A stretch of DNA of 14,377 bases. Origin: CAYMCV01 sp964389005. Lineage in GTDB: Bacteria; Bacillota; Clostridia; Lachnospirales; Lachnospiraceae. The position numbers and the translations under genes are program-made. The stretch covers positions 1 through 14,377 of the forward strand of contig CAYMCV010000062.1 of assembly GCA_964389005.1 (NCBI GenBank), read 5' to 3'. How positions within the stretch are numbered: the stretch's first letter is position 1; each line of letters starts with the position of its first letter. The notes below the pieces were generated by a model. The model was not told the origin of the DNA and made no database searches. It saw nothing but the letters and a program-made list of their open reading frames with translations. Shown one piece after another: positions 1 through 6,952 of the stretch.

Positions 1-735
1 AAATGTTTTTCCTCTGCTTAGTTTCTCATTCAATACCGTATTAAAAGCCCTACGATTAAAGCATTTTAAGTCTTGTTCATTATACTCCTTGGGGTTCTCA
101 AACGAGATAAAAATGTAAACCATCATTAATACAACTGCCAGTCCGGAAGTCAGCATTCCGGGATTAATCATTTGTACTACAGCTGCAACAATCCAAATAA
201 TTGTTCCCGCAATAATTGAGCGTCTCATTTTCTTGTCAAAAGCCTTCTTCCAAACGAACACAACTATATTGGCCCCTAACATATAGACACATACGTTAAC
301 AAAAATCGTATTTGCAATCGGTCCGTATGAGTAGATACTTTTGCCATCATTATAATAGTATAAGTCTCCAAAAATGACAAATATAATCGATGCAATGAAC
401 GGTATGGCAGATATGAGCCACAGTTTCGGACTTGTTTTTCTGTTATATCTTCCGAGAATGACAACATAAGCAAACAGGAAAAATAACAATGCGTCCAAAG
501 AACCAATAAAGATTTGATGACATAGTCGATTGGTTGTCGTATTTATCAATGACGGCGAACAAATCATGTAGACTGTGAGAATGTCAAACGTCAAATTGAC
601 ACCTGTAAAAATCAACAGCAAAGAAAAGACACGTGTCGAACGGATTTTAATCCTTCGATTGGTCAGATATGCCACTAACATAATGATAAAAAAAGCAATC
701 GCGGCAATTTGAAAGCGAATATTTTCCAAAAACAT
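1..735 (-). CDS. Seven-helix membrane protein entering a GGDEF domain (probable diguanylate cyclase), 3' end cut off
   Basis: The reading frame is open from an ATG at 735 to the window edge (245 codons, no stop), so the C-terminus is missing. An AGAGGG Shine-Dalgarno lies 7 bases before this ATG; an in-frame ATG at 768 has none. The protein begins with about seven hydrophobic helices (residues near 7-24, 36-55, 74-95, 103-123, 137-162, 173-190, 195-211). A short linker ENPKEYNEQD (213-222) follows, then CFNRRAFNTVLNEKL (225-239), which resembles the first helix of GGDEF domains (usually LTGLYNRRAF). The family would make cyclic di-GMP at the membrane in response to a signal sensed by the helices. 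The LTG part of the entry motif is replaced (DLK), and the GGDEF signature itself lies outside the window, so catalytic activity cannot be judged. An EAL or other output domain could follow. It starts 44 bases after xerD with no terminator between, so co-transcription is possible. Confidence 0.7.
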   Translation of the reverse strand, partial: MFLENIRFQIAAIAFFIIMLVAYLTNRRIKIRSTRVFSLLLIFTGVNLTFDILTVYMICSPSLINTTTNRLCHQIFIGSLDALLFFLFAYVVILGRYNRKTSPKLWLISAIPFIASIIFVIFGDLYYYNDGKSIYSYGPIANTIFVNVCVYMLGANIVVFVWKKAFDKKMRRSIIAGTIIWIVAAVVQMINPGMLTSGLAVVLMMVYIFISFENPKEYNEQDLKCFNRRAFNTVLNEKLSRGKTF

Positions 736-779
736 ACAAAAGCCCTCTTCATTCGTATGATGATTCATAAAACGTAACT

Positions 780-1664
780 CTATCCTCGTGGATGTGCTTT
801 CGCATATACGTCTCTGATATGACTGTGATTCATTGTTGCATAAATCTGTGTCGTTGAAATATCGGAATGTCCAAGCATTTCCTGAACACTGCGTAAATCA
901 GCGCCATTTTCTACGAGATGAGCAGCAAATGAATGGCGTAATGTATGCGGGGTGATATCTGCAGTAATTCCGGCCTTTTTTGCATAATATTTGATTAACT
1001 TCCAAAAGCCCTGACGACTCATCGGTTCACCGGAACAGTTGGCAAATAGCACATCAGATGTATTCTCCCCAAGCATTTCTTCTCTGGTGTGATTTAAATA
1101 AGCAATCAGAGCCTTCTTGGCTTCTCCGCCAAAAGGAATCACTCTTTCTTTATGTTCATCATGACAAATCAGTATTCCCATCTGCAAATTGACATCTGAA
1201 ATCTTCAGCCCAATCAATTCAGACACACGAATACCTGTCGCATACAGCAATTCCAACATGGCTTTATCGCGAATTTTCTTCGGTGTGTCTCCAACAGTTT
1301 GATCCAAAAGTCTGATAACTTCTTCCTGCGTCAGAATTTCAGGAATTTTCTTTTTCATTTTTGGTGCTTTTAACATGACGGATGCATCTTCGGCTACCAT
1401 ACCCTCTGACATTAAGTATTGTCCAAATGCCTTCATGGAAGCGATGTTTCTAGAAATGGTTGCATCCGCAAAATTGTGTGCCGTTAAGTCATCGATATAA
1501 TCTGATAAAAGTTCCGGCGTAATTTTGGAGACGTCTGTAATTCCTTTGTCTTCCAAAAAACTAGCCACCTTACTCAAATCACGTCGATAGGATAATTCAG
1601 TATTAACAGACGTATTCTTTTCATTGTGTATGTAGAAAATAAACGAATCTATCTCCCGCTTCAT
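780..1664 (-). CDS. xerD: XerD-type site-specific tyrosine recombinase
   Basis: A 294-residue protein, close to the usual 295-300 of XerC/XerD. The N-terminal SAM-like core-binding domain covers about residues 1-88 and the catalytic domain about 105-290. All catalytic residues of the tyrosine recombinases are visible: R146 (in ATGIRVSEL), K172, H240 and R243 (HTLRH), H266 (LGHSDISTTQIY) and the nucleophile Y275. This spacing matches E. coli XerD. XerD-family enzymes act at dif sites with a partner (XerC or CodV) to resolve chromosome dimers. The housekeeping setting, standard length and absence of integrase arm-binding extensions argue against a phage integrase. The start at 1664 has AGAAGGG 9 bases upstream. 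It has its own strong promoter (1737-1765). XerC or an XerA-like recombinase is the main alternative name. Confidence 0.92.
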   Translation of the reverse strand: MKREIDSFIFYIHNEKNTSVNTELSYRRDLSKVASFLEDKGITDVSKITPELLSDYIDDLTAHNFADATISRNIASMKAFGQYLMSEGMVAEDASVMLKAPKMKKKIPEILTQEEVIRLLDQTVGDTPKKIRDKAMLELLYATGIRVSELIGLKISDVNLQMGILICHDEHKERVIPFGGEAKKALIAYLNHTREEMLGENTSDVLFANCSGEPMSRQGFWKLIKYYAKKAGITADITPHTLRHSFAAHLVENGADLRSVQEMLGHSDISTTQIYATMNHSHIRDVYAKAHPRG

Positions 1665-1736
1665 CCCTTGTAACCCTTCTTGTACATTTTATGTATACGT
1701 TTTAAATAAAATTGATTCAGAAACCGTACAAGTTTT

Positions 1737-1765
1737 ATTATAGACATAAATTGCAAGAAAAGCAA
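1737..1765 (-). promoter_or_regulatory. Sigma-A promoter of xerD
   Basis: On the minus strand the -35 box TTGCTT (1760-1765) and a perfect -10 box TATAAT (1737-1742) are separated by exactly 17 bases. The predicted transcript starts near 1730, giving a leader of about 65 nucleotides before the xerD ATG. This promoter sits in the 203-base gap between spoIIM and xerD, which otherwise is AT-rich and holds no ORF. Only a weak 5-bp hairpin (1785-1802) lies upstream of it, so read-through from spoIIM is not excluded. Confidence 0.75.
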
Positions 1766-1867
1766 ATGTAAAATTATTGCTAAATAGGCTTTCACATGCC
1801 TAAAAACAGGAAAAATACAACATATCGAAACGTGTCCAAAACGGTCGCACCATATCTTGTAAAGCTG

Positions 1868-2503
1868 TCAAATAAAAAGTTTTAAAAATACTTTTATGAT
1901 AAATGGATTTACATAACTCTCCGTTAGGATTCCGATTATGACAACCAAAATAAATGTCATAAATTTGATTACTTTTCCTTTGAATTCTCCGCTATACGTA
2001 GGCTGCTTGGAAGCATACTCCCATTTGGGAAAGTGCAGTTTGATACAGATTTGGTAGCCAAAGTTAAGCGTTGCCAAAAAAGCCGGTACATAAAACAACA
2101 TATGAGGCATCATTCCGGCTGCTGCAAGTACGCTACCCGCGATTCCAAACTTGTAAACGGCCGATGCGACGACGATACCAAAGGCAATTCCCACACCGAA
2201 CACAAACAACCACAGAAAGAGGATTCCGAAACTGGTTGTTGATAGACAAAAAATCATAAGAAAAGAAAACAGACGCTCTTTTAACACGAAAAAAAGTAAT
2301 TCTCCGCCATCAATCTGTAAGTATTTTAGCCTTTTTAAGTTTGCTTCCGAGTAAATATCCGACAGGAAGCCGACACGGCTTCCCCAGACTTGTGTTGCGA
2401 TGGTTCCTCCCAAAAAGCCGATTAGAAATAGCAAAGTCCAATTCGGTTTCTTTTGAAAGAACTTCCCGATATTCATTCGATTTCTGATTTGACGAATATT
2501 CAT
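1868..2503 (-). CDS. spoIIM: Stage II sporulation protein M (SpoIIM)
   Basis: A 211-residue polytopic membrane protein, very near the length of B. subtilis SpoIIM (about 214). Hydrophobic helices lie near residues 22-40, 77-94, 95-117, 122-145 and 178-198. The conserved family segment with PH followed by a hydrophobic stretch is seen at 133-145 (PHMLFYVPAFLAT). SpoIIM forms part of the SpoIIDMP complex, which hydrolyses septal peptidoglycan during engulfment of the forespore. Two ATGs are close together. The GGAG ribosome site touches the first (2509) but is 6 bases from the second (2503), so 2503 is preferred. It follows the Nudix gene after 86 bases that contain a candidate mother-cell sigma-E promoter, which fits the known sigma-E control of spoIIM in Bacillus. 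Its presence suggests an endospore-forming lineage but does not prove that this strain sporulates. Confidence 0.88.
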   Translation of the reverse strand: MNIRQIRNRMNIGKFFQKKPNWTLLFLIGFLGGTIATQVWGSRVGFLSDIYSEANLKRLKYLQIDGGELLFFVLKERLFSFLMIFCLSTTSFGILFLWLFVFGVGIAFGIVVASAVYKFGIAGSVLAAAGMMPHMLFYVPAFLATLNFGYQICIKLHFPKWEYASKQPTYSGEFKGKVIKFMTFILVVIIGILTESYVNPFIIKVFLKLFI

Positions 2504-2543
2504 GTGCATCTCCGTAGGAAAAGTAAATAGTCCTGTCTCTCCT

Positions 2544-2572
2544 ACTATATGAATGTCCGCCTCGCCTTATGA
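2544..2572 (-). promoter_or_regulatory. Candidate sigma-E (sporulation) promoter of spoIIM
   Basis: On the minus strand TCATAAG (2566-2572) and CATATAGT (2544-2551) are separated by 14 bases. The sigma-E consensus of Bacillus is roughly KMATATT, 14-15 bases, CATACANT. The -10 matches at 6 of 8 positions and the -35 at 5 of 7. The predicted start lies near 2537, giving a leader of about 34 nucleotides. No comparable sigma-A promoter was seen here. The match was found by eye, and the known sigma-E control of spoIIM is what makes it credible. Confidence 0.4.
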
Positions 2573-2589
2573 TTTAACCTTTGATTGGT

Positions 2590-3126
2590 TTACGCACCAA
2601 ACTTAATTTGGTATGCCGCAATCGCTGCAATGGTTTTCGCATCTTGAATCTCTCCGCTAAAAATGAGTCGATTAATATCACTAATATCCATTTCCATGAC
2701 ATTGATAAATTCATCTTCGTCAAGATGTTGTTGTGTTTTGACCAAATCTCTGGCTACATAAATATCAATAATTTCACTGCTGTAAGCGACTGCCGGTGCC
2801 ACAGAAATCAAGAACTGAAGTTCTTCGGATGCATATCCTGTTTCCTCTTCCAATTCACGTTTCGCAGCGTCAAGTGTTGGCTCTTCTACCGTATTTAATC
2901 CCCCTGCCGGAATCTCTATCGTATATCGATCCAATGCATTGCGATACTGTCGCACCATAAGGATTTTACCTTCATTTGTCACCGGAACTACCGCAGCGGC
3001 ACCTTTATGACTGATAAAGTCCCATTTTGCCACATTACCATTCGGTACCAATACAGTATCTTTATAATAATCAATAATAGACCCATGATGAATCAACTCA
3101 CGGTCGGTTCTTTTAAATTCTTCCAT
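2590..3126 (-). CDS. Nudix hydrolase, ADP-ribose pyrophosphatase-like (NudF type)
   Basis: A 178-residue protein with a perfect Nudix box (GX5EX7REUXEEXGU) at residues 76-98: G76, E82, R90, E91, E94, E95 and G97. These residues bind the catalytic divalent metals. The stretch MVRQYRNALDRYTIEIPAGG (57-76) leading into the box is typical of the ADP-ribose pyrophosphatase subgroup, which splits ADP-ribose into AMP and ribose 5-phosphate and clears a reactive NAD breakdown product. Total length agrees with NudF (about 185). Substrate is inferred from subgroup resemblance; other nucleotide-sugar diphosphates are possible. The start at 3126 has GGAG 10 bases upstream. It begins 25 bases after the aminotransferase gene ends, with no terminator, so the two are probably one transcript from the promoter at 4413-4441. 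Confidence 0.9.
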   Translation of the reverse strand: MEEFKRTDRELIHHGSIIDYYKDTVLVPNGNVAKWDFISHKGAAAVVPVTNEGKILMVRQYRNALDRYTIEIPAGGLNTVEEPTLDAAKRELEEETGYASEELQFLISVAPAVAYSSEIIDIYVARDLVKTQQHLDEDEFINVMEMDISDINRLIFSGEIQDAKTIAAIAAYQIKFGA

Positions 3127-3151
3127 CTCTATTCTACTCCGTACGCGTTGT

Positions 3152-4351
3152 TTAAGACAACTCGTTTAAAAATTGTTCAATACGATCCAGACCTTTTCCG
3201 ATCTGCTCTTTACTGATTGCATAAGACAGGCGAATATGGTCACCAAATCCAAAGTCTGCACAAGGGACAACTGCAACAGAATAATCAGATAACAATACTT
3301 CCGCCATATCACTTGCCGTGGAAATCATCTTTCCATGACTGTTTTTGCCAAAAATGCCGCTCACATCAATAAAAACATAAAATGCTCCTTTGGGTTCAAT
3401 ACATGATACATAAGGCATATTGCAAATACGCTGATACATATATGTTCTTCTCTCATTAAACTCCGTACGCATCTCTAGAACTGTCTCCTGCGGTCCGATA
3501 AGTGCCTCTAATGCAGCTTTCTGCGCAATCGAATTCGGATTGGATGTCGCATGCGACTGCATCGCCCCCATTAGTTTGGCGATTTCAACCGAAGAACCCG
3601 TATAACCGATGCGCCATCCCGTCATTGCATAACTTTTTGACACACCACTGCAGGTAATTGTACGTTTGTAAATTTCTTCATTTAGCGATGCAATGCTGAC
3701 GTGTTCTTCACCATCGTAAATCAAGTATTCATACATTTCGTCCGCAACGACATAAATATCTTTTTCAACAACAACTTTGGCTATTTCTTCCAGTTCTTTT
3801 CTGGAATATATCATACCCGTCGGATTACTTGGAGAATTCAAAACAAAAGCTTTGGTTTTGTCGGTAATGGCATCACGCAGTTGTTGTGCCGATATTTTAT
3901 ACCCTTGTTCTTTCGGTCCATAAATATAGACCGGAACACCATCCGAGAGTTTTACCATTTCCGGATAACTGAGCCAAAACGGTGCCGGAATGATAACTTC
4001 ATCGCCGGGATTCAAAATTGCATTAAAAATATTGCTTAATGAATGCTTTCCGCCATTACTGATGACAATTTGATTCGGCGCATATTCTACATGATTAAAT
4101 GTATGAAATTTCTCAGATATTGCCTTCTTCAAATCATTCATTCCGGAAGCAGGTGTATATTTCGTAAAACCGCTCTCGATTGCCGAAATAGCGGCATCAC
4201 ATACATTCTTCGGTGTGTTAAAATCAGGTTCTCCGGCGCCAAATCCAACCACATCTATTCCGTTTGCTTTCATTTCTTTTGCTTTTGCGGTAATTGCCAG
4301 CGTAGACGACGGTTTTACTTCGGCTGCTTTTCTTGATAATGTCAATGCCAT
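3152..4351 (-). CDS. aspB: Class I PLP-dependent aminotransferase, aspartate aminotransferase type
   Basis: A 399-residue fold-type I aminotransferase of the I-gamma (Bacillus/Thermus) AspAT kind. The pyridoxal-phosphate lysine is K239 in SGVSKSYAMTGWRIGY (235-250). Other landmarks are NPTG (176-179), the cofactor-binding D204 and Y207 in VADEMYEY, and the carboxylate-binding arginine R374 in HIRLSYA. The N-terminus, with FGAGEPDFNTP (37-47), is also typical. The enzyme would exchange the amino group between aspartate and 2-oxoglutarate in the cytoplasm. Some family members prefer other amino acids or prephenate, so the substrate is inferred. A GGAGGA ribosome site lies about 7 bases before the ATG. 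It has its own sigma-A promoter and sits just downstream of the rny terminator. It probably heads a transcript with the Nudix gene. Confidence 0.9.
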   Translation of the reverse strand: MALTLSRKAAEVKPSSTLAITAKAKEMKANGIDVVGFGAGEPDFNTPKNVCDAAISAIESGFTKYTPASGMNDLKKAISEKFHTFNHVEYAPNQIVISNGGKHSLSNIFNAILNPGDEVIIPAPFWLSYPEMVKLSDGVPVYIYGPKEQGYKISAQQLRDAITDKTKAFVLNSPSNPTGMIYSRKELEEIAKVVVEKDIYVVADEMYEYLIYDGEEHVSIASLNEEIYKRTITCSGVSKSYAMTGWRIGYTGSSVEIAKLMGAMQSHATSNPNSIAQKAALEALIGPQETVLEMRTEFNERRTYMYQRICNMPYVSCIEPKGAFYVFIDVSGIFGKNSHGKMISTASDMAEVLLSDYSVAVVPCADFGFGDHIRLSYAISKEQIGKGLDRIEQFLNELS

Positions 4352-4412
4352 AATGATTCCTCCGTTACCGAATATCTCGGCTATAATCTATATTCATCTC
4401 TCAATCTTTCAT

Positions 4413-4441
4413 ATTCTACAACATGCCGTCGGAATAGACAA
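4413..4441 (-). promoter_or_regulatory. Sigma-A promoter of the aminotransferase gene
   Basis: On the minus strand TTGTCT (4436-4441) and TAGAAT (4413-4418) are separated by 17 bases. They match the consensus at 4 of 6 and 5 of 6 positions. Transcription would start near 4406, about 55 bases before the ATG at 4351. The promoter lies directly after the rny terminator, so it supplies an independent transcript for the aminotransferase and Nudix genes. Confidence 0.6.
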
Positions 4442-4475
4442 GAAATTTTTTACCAATTTGTAAACTATTTCATAT

Positions 4476-4520
4476 AAAAATAAAAAGACCTCAATAAACA
4501 TAACGTTTACAAGGTCTTTT
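4476..4520 (-). terminator. Intrinsic terminator of rny
   Basis: A 9-bp stem pairs 4483-4491 with 4512-4520 (AAAGACCT core). Inside it a second 5-bp stem, TAAAC/GTTTA (4495-4499 with 4505-4509), closes a 5-base loop. On the minus strand the 3' arm runs into TCTTTTTATTTTTA, a good U-tract. It begins 20 bases after the rny stop codon. The other strand also has a T-rich flank, but no convergent gene is present. Confidence 0.85.
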
Positions 4521-4540
4521 CTTTTCATTTTTACATGAAA

Positions 4541-6109
4541 TTATTTCGCATAATCAATAACTCTTGATTCACGGATAACATTAACTTTAATCTGACCTGG
4601 ATATTCCAATTCAGCTTCAATTTGCTTGGAAATATCTCTTGCCAACAGTACCATGTCATCATCCGAAATCTGCTCAGGAACCACCATTACACGAATTTCC
4701 CTACCTGCCTGAATAGCAAATGATTTGTCTACACCTTTGAAATTGTTGGATATATCTTCTAATTGTTTCAGTCTGCTGGTATATGTCTCCAGCGTTTCAC
4801 GTCTTGCACCCGGACGAGCTGCAGAAATTGCATCCGCTGCTTGTACGATGCATGCAATCAACGATGTTGCCTCCACATCACCATGATGCGATTCAACTGC
4901 ATTGATTACGGTTGCAGATTCTTTGTATTTCCTGCATAAATCAACACCTAACTGAATATGAGAGCCTTCCATTTCATGATCGACAGCCTTTCCGATATCA
5001 TGTAAAAGTCCCGCACGTTTTGCTACACGCACGTCAAGCCCCATCTCTGCGGCAAGCAGACCGGAAAGTTGTGCAACTTCTACCGAATGTTTCAAGGCAT
5101 TCTGACCATAACTGGTACGGAAACGCATTTTACCCAAAAGACGCACAAGTTCCGGATGAATTCCGTGAACTCCGACATCCAAAGTAGCCGCTTCACCTTC
5201 TTCTTTGATTAAGGTTTCAACTTCCTTTTGGGCCTTTTCCACCGTCTCTTCAATTCTGGCCGGATGAATTCTTCCGTCCACAATTAGTTTTTCTAATGCA
5301 ATTCTAGCAACTTCACGTCGAATCGGATCAAAACCGGAAAGAACCACTGCTTCCGGAGTATCATCAATAATTAATTCTACCCCTGTCATAGTCTCAAGGG
5401 TACGGATATTTCTTCCTTCCCTTCCGATAATTCTACCCTTCATTTCATCGCTTGGTAACTGCACAACGGATATGGTCGTTTCGGATACATGATCTGCAGC
5501 ACATTTCTGAATGGCATTGACCACATATTCCTTCGCTTTCTTATCCGCTTCTTCTTTGGCTCTGCTTTCCATTTCTTTGACAAGCACAGCCGTTTCATGT
5601 TTCACTTCGTCTTCAACAATTTTCAATAAGTACTCTTTTGCTTGTTCAGAGGTTAATCCTGAAATTCGTTCCAGTTCCTGTACTCGTTGCTCGTTCAACT
5701 TGGAAATTAATTCTTTTTGCTTTGCCAGTTCTTCTTCCTTTGCGGAAAGATTTGCTTCTTTTCGCTCAATTGCTTCCGTTTTCTTATCAATGTTCTCTTC
5801 TTTTTGCTGCATTCTGCGTTCGGAACGTTGTACTTCAGCTCTGCGTTCTTTGATTTCTTTGTCCAATTCATTCTTCGTACGAATAGACTCTTCCTTCACT
5901 TCCAGCAAGCTCTCACGTTTCTTTGCTTCAGCAGTTTTTAATGCTTCATCGATAATTTCGCGTGCCTTATCATCTGCATTTCCAATCTTGGTTGATATTT
6001 TTTTCTTGTAAACACCAAGTGAAATCCAAATTGAAAGCGGCACCGCTACAACGAGAGTAATCACTACAGAAATCACAACAGCAATCATGATAGCAGTGTT
6101 GCTCAGCAT
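4541..6109 (-). CDS. rny: Ribonuclease Y (RNase Y)
   Basis: A 522-residue protein from the ATG at 6109, matching the usual length of about 520. Domains in order: an N-terminal membrane helix (about 5-33), a long charged coiled coil rich in K, E and R (about 45-200), a KH RNA-binding domain with the GxxG loop GREG (229-232), and an HD domain with the metal-binding H370-D371 in LLHDIGKAVDHE. RNase Y is the membrane-anchored endoribonuclease that starts decay of many mRNAs in Gram-positive bacteria. A GTG at 6121 opens the same frame, but the ribosome site AAGGAGG overlaps it. The ATG at 6109 is 11 bases from that site and gives the family length, so it is preferred. rny has a consensus promoter, a leader of about 86 nucleotides with a hairpin, and a strong terminator, so it is probably monocistronic. 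Position after recA and recX is common in Clostridia. Confidence 0.96.
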   Translation of the reverse strand: MLSNTAIMIAVVISVVITLVVAVPLSIWISLGVYKKKISTKIGNADDKAREIIDEALKTAEAKKRESLLEVKEESIRTKNELDKEIKERRAEVQRSERRMQQKEENIDKKTEAIERKEANLSAKEEELAKQKELISKLNEQRVQELERISGLTSEQAKEYLLKIVEDEVKHETAVLVKEMESRAKEEADKKAKEYVVNAIQKCAADHVSETTISVVQLPSDEMKGRIIGREGRNIRTLETMTGVELIIDDTPEAVVLSGFDPIRREVARIALEKLIVDGRIHPARIEETVEKAQKEVETLIKEEGEAATLDVGVHGIHPELVRLLGKMRFRTSYGQNALKHSVEVAQLSGLLAAEMGLDVRVAKRAGLLHDIGKAVDHEMEGSHIQLGVDLCRKYKESATVINAVESHHGDVEATSLIACIVQAADAISAARPGARRETLETYTSRLKQLEDISNNFKGVDKSFAIQAGREIRVMVVPEQISDDDMVLLARDISKQIEAELEYPGQIKVNVIRESRVIDYAK

Positions 6110-6154
6110 GTACAGGAGCACCTCCTTATATAGTTTTCATTGTACAAATATCAA

Positions 6155-6178
6155 TAGAGTGTATGAATTATCACTCTA
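6155..6178 (-). other. Hairpin in the rny mRNA leader
   Basis: A perfect 7-bp stem, TAGAGTG with CACTCTA (6155-6161 and 6172-6178), encloses a 10-base AT-rich loop. It lies between the predicted rny transcription start (near 6195) and its ribosome site, within the untranslated leader. No U-tract follows, so it is unlikely to be a terminator. A role in mRNA stability or feedback by RNase Y is possible but is only inference. Confidence 0.4.
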
Positions 6179-6201
6179 ATCATCGATTTTACAACAGTTC
6201 A

Positions 6202-6230
6202 ATTTTAAACTGTTTCCGATGTTATGTCAA
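6202..6230 (-). promoter_or_regulatory. Sigma-A promoter of rny
   Basis: A perfect -35 TTGACA (6225-6230) and a -10 TAAAAT (6202-6207) are separated by 17 bases on the minus strand. Transcription would start near 6195. The -10 box lies inside an imperfect inverted repeat, CAGTT...AACTG, on either side of an AT-rich centre, which could be an operator or chance. The -35 begins 6 bases after the hairpin that ends the recX transcript. Confidence 0.8.
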
Positions 6231-6236
6231 GTAAAT

Positions 6237-6266
6237 AGTGCGAAAGAAACATAGTTCTTTCGCACT
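6237..6266 (-). terminator. Probable terminator of recA-recX (strong stem, weak U-tract)
   Basis: A perfect 12-bp stem (6237-6248 with 6255-6266, AGTGCGAAAGAA and its complement) has a 6-base loop. It begins 30 bases after the recX stop codon. On the minus strand it is followed by ATTTACTTG, a poor U-tract, so termination may be partial. The position between recX and the rny promoter supports a boundary role. Confidence 0.55.
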
Positions 6267-6296
6267 GTGAAACATGAAAATCAAAGTCTTGTACAA

Positions 6297-6908
6297 CTAT
6301 GATTGAAATCCATTCATTCCGCTTCTTATGGCTGATAAATCAAACCCCTTTTGCATAAGATAATTCCGCGTTTTCTGTTGTTCTTCAAATGAATCTTCTG
6401 TTGAATAGTGTCGCTTTGAAAGAATCGTTCGTATTACATCTTCTTCCTGCGGAATTCTCCCCTCACGTTCCAGAAAATCAAAAGCCTCCATAATCTCCTG
6501 TGTGGTAATTCCTCTTTGCTCCAAAAGCATTTTCACTTCTCTTCGACTCTTACGACGCAACTTTGCTTCCGCATATCCAATGGCATAATTCGCATCATTG
6601 ATATATCCATAATCATCAATATAGTTTATTGCTTTGTCAATTACTTCGTTCGTATATCCGTCGCGTAATAATTTATCACGTAGTTGTTTGTGTGTATAAT
6701 CCTTTTGCTCCAATAACTTCAAGCAACGCAGTTTGGCACGTTTCGCAATTATTTCTGATAAAACAATTATTTCATCATCGGAAATCTCCGTCCCCACATC
6801 CAAGTGCTGCTTCCTAATCTCGCCCTTATAGAGTACAAGCACCGTATCGTCATCCAGAATCACTTTCTTTCTGGATGATGTAAAGTCTTCAATAGCGATA
6901 ATTCTCAT
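6297..6908 (-). CDS. recX: RecX, regulator of RecA
   Basis: A 203-residue protein of the RecX family, built of repeated three-helix modules. The segments AKLRCLKLLEQKDYTHKQL, YGYINDANYAIGYAEAKL and RREVKMLLEQRGI are typical of modules one and two; the end NYLMQKGFDLSAIRSGM is typical of the last. RecX binds RecA filaments and modulates or inhibits strand exchange. The longest frame begins at an ATG at 6935 without a ribosome site. The internal ATG at 6908 has GGGAGG 5 bases upstream, so it is preferred. It starts 44 bases after recA with no convincing terminator between them, so it is presumably co-transcribed and SOS-induced with recA. A strong hairpin follows the gene. Confidence 0.9.
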   Translation of the reverse strand: MRIIAIEDFTSSRKKVILDDDTVLVLYKGEIRKQHLDVGTEISDDEIIVLSEIIAKRAKLRCLKLLEQKDYTHKQLRDKLLRDGYTNEVIDKAINYIDDYGYINDANYAIGYAEAKLRRKSRREVKMLLEQRGITTQEIMEAFDFLEREGRIPQEEDVIRTILSKRHYSTEDSFEEQQKTRNYLMQKGFDLSAIRSGMNGFQS

Positions 6909-6931
6909 ACACCCCTCCCAAGCCACGCAAT

Positions 6932-6947
6932 ACATTTACGCAAATGT
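6932..6947. repeat. Small inverted repeat between recA and recX
   Basis: ACATTT and AAATGT form a 6-bp AT-rich stem around ACGC. It sits just upstream of the recX ribosome site. It has no U-tract and is weak, but lies where an attenuating hairpin could lower recX expression relative to recA. This may be chance. Confidence 0.25.
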
Positions 6948-6952
6948 TTGTA

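Noticed and set aside
780..1664. Tyrosine recombinase as a phage or island integrase
   Set aside because: Length, N-terminal domain and spacing of catalytic residues fit XerD. No tRNA, attachment repeats or phage genes are nearby.
1785..1802. Hairpin after spoIIM as a terminator
   Set aside because: The stem is only 5 bp (TAGGC/GCCTA) with no real U-tract.
3701..4039. 112-codon open frame on the plus strand opposite the aminotransferase gene
   Set aside because: Fully inside a well-conserved gene on the other strand, with no ribosome site.
5511..6011. 166-codon open frame on the plus strand opposite rny
   Set aside because: It lies antisense to the coiled-coil part of rny. Lysine- and glutamate-rich codons read backwards give long Ser/Phe/Leu frames without stops; no ribosome site or family resemblance.
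6110..6121. GTG start for rny
   Set aside because: The ribosome site AAGGAGG overlaps this GTG. The ATG at 6109 is well spaced and gives the family length.
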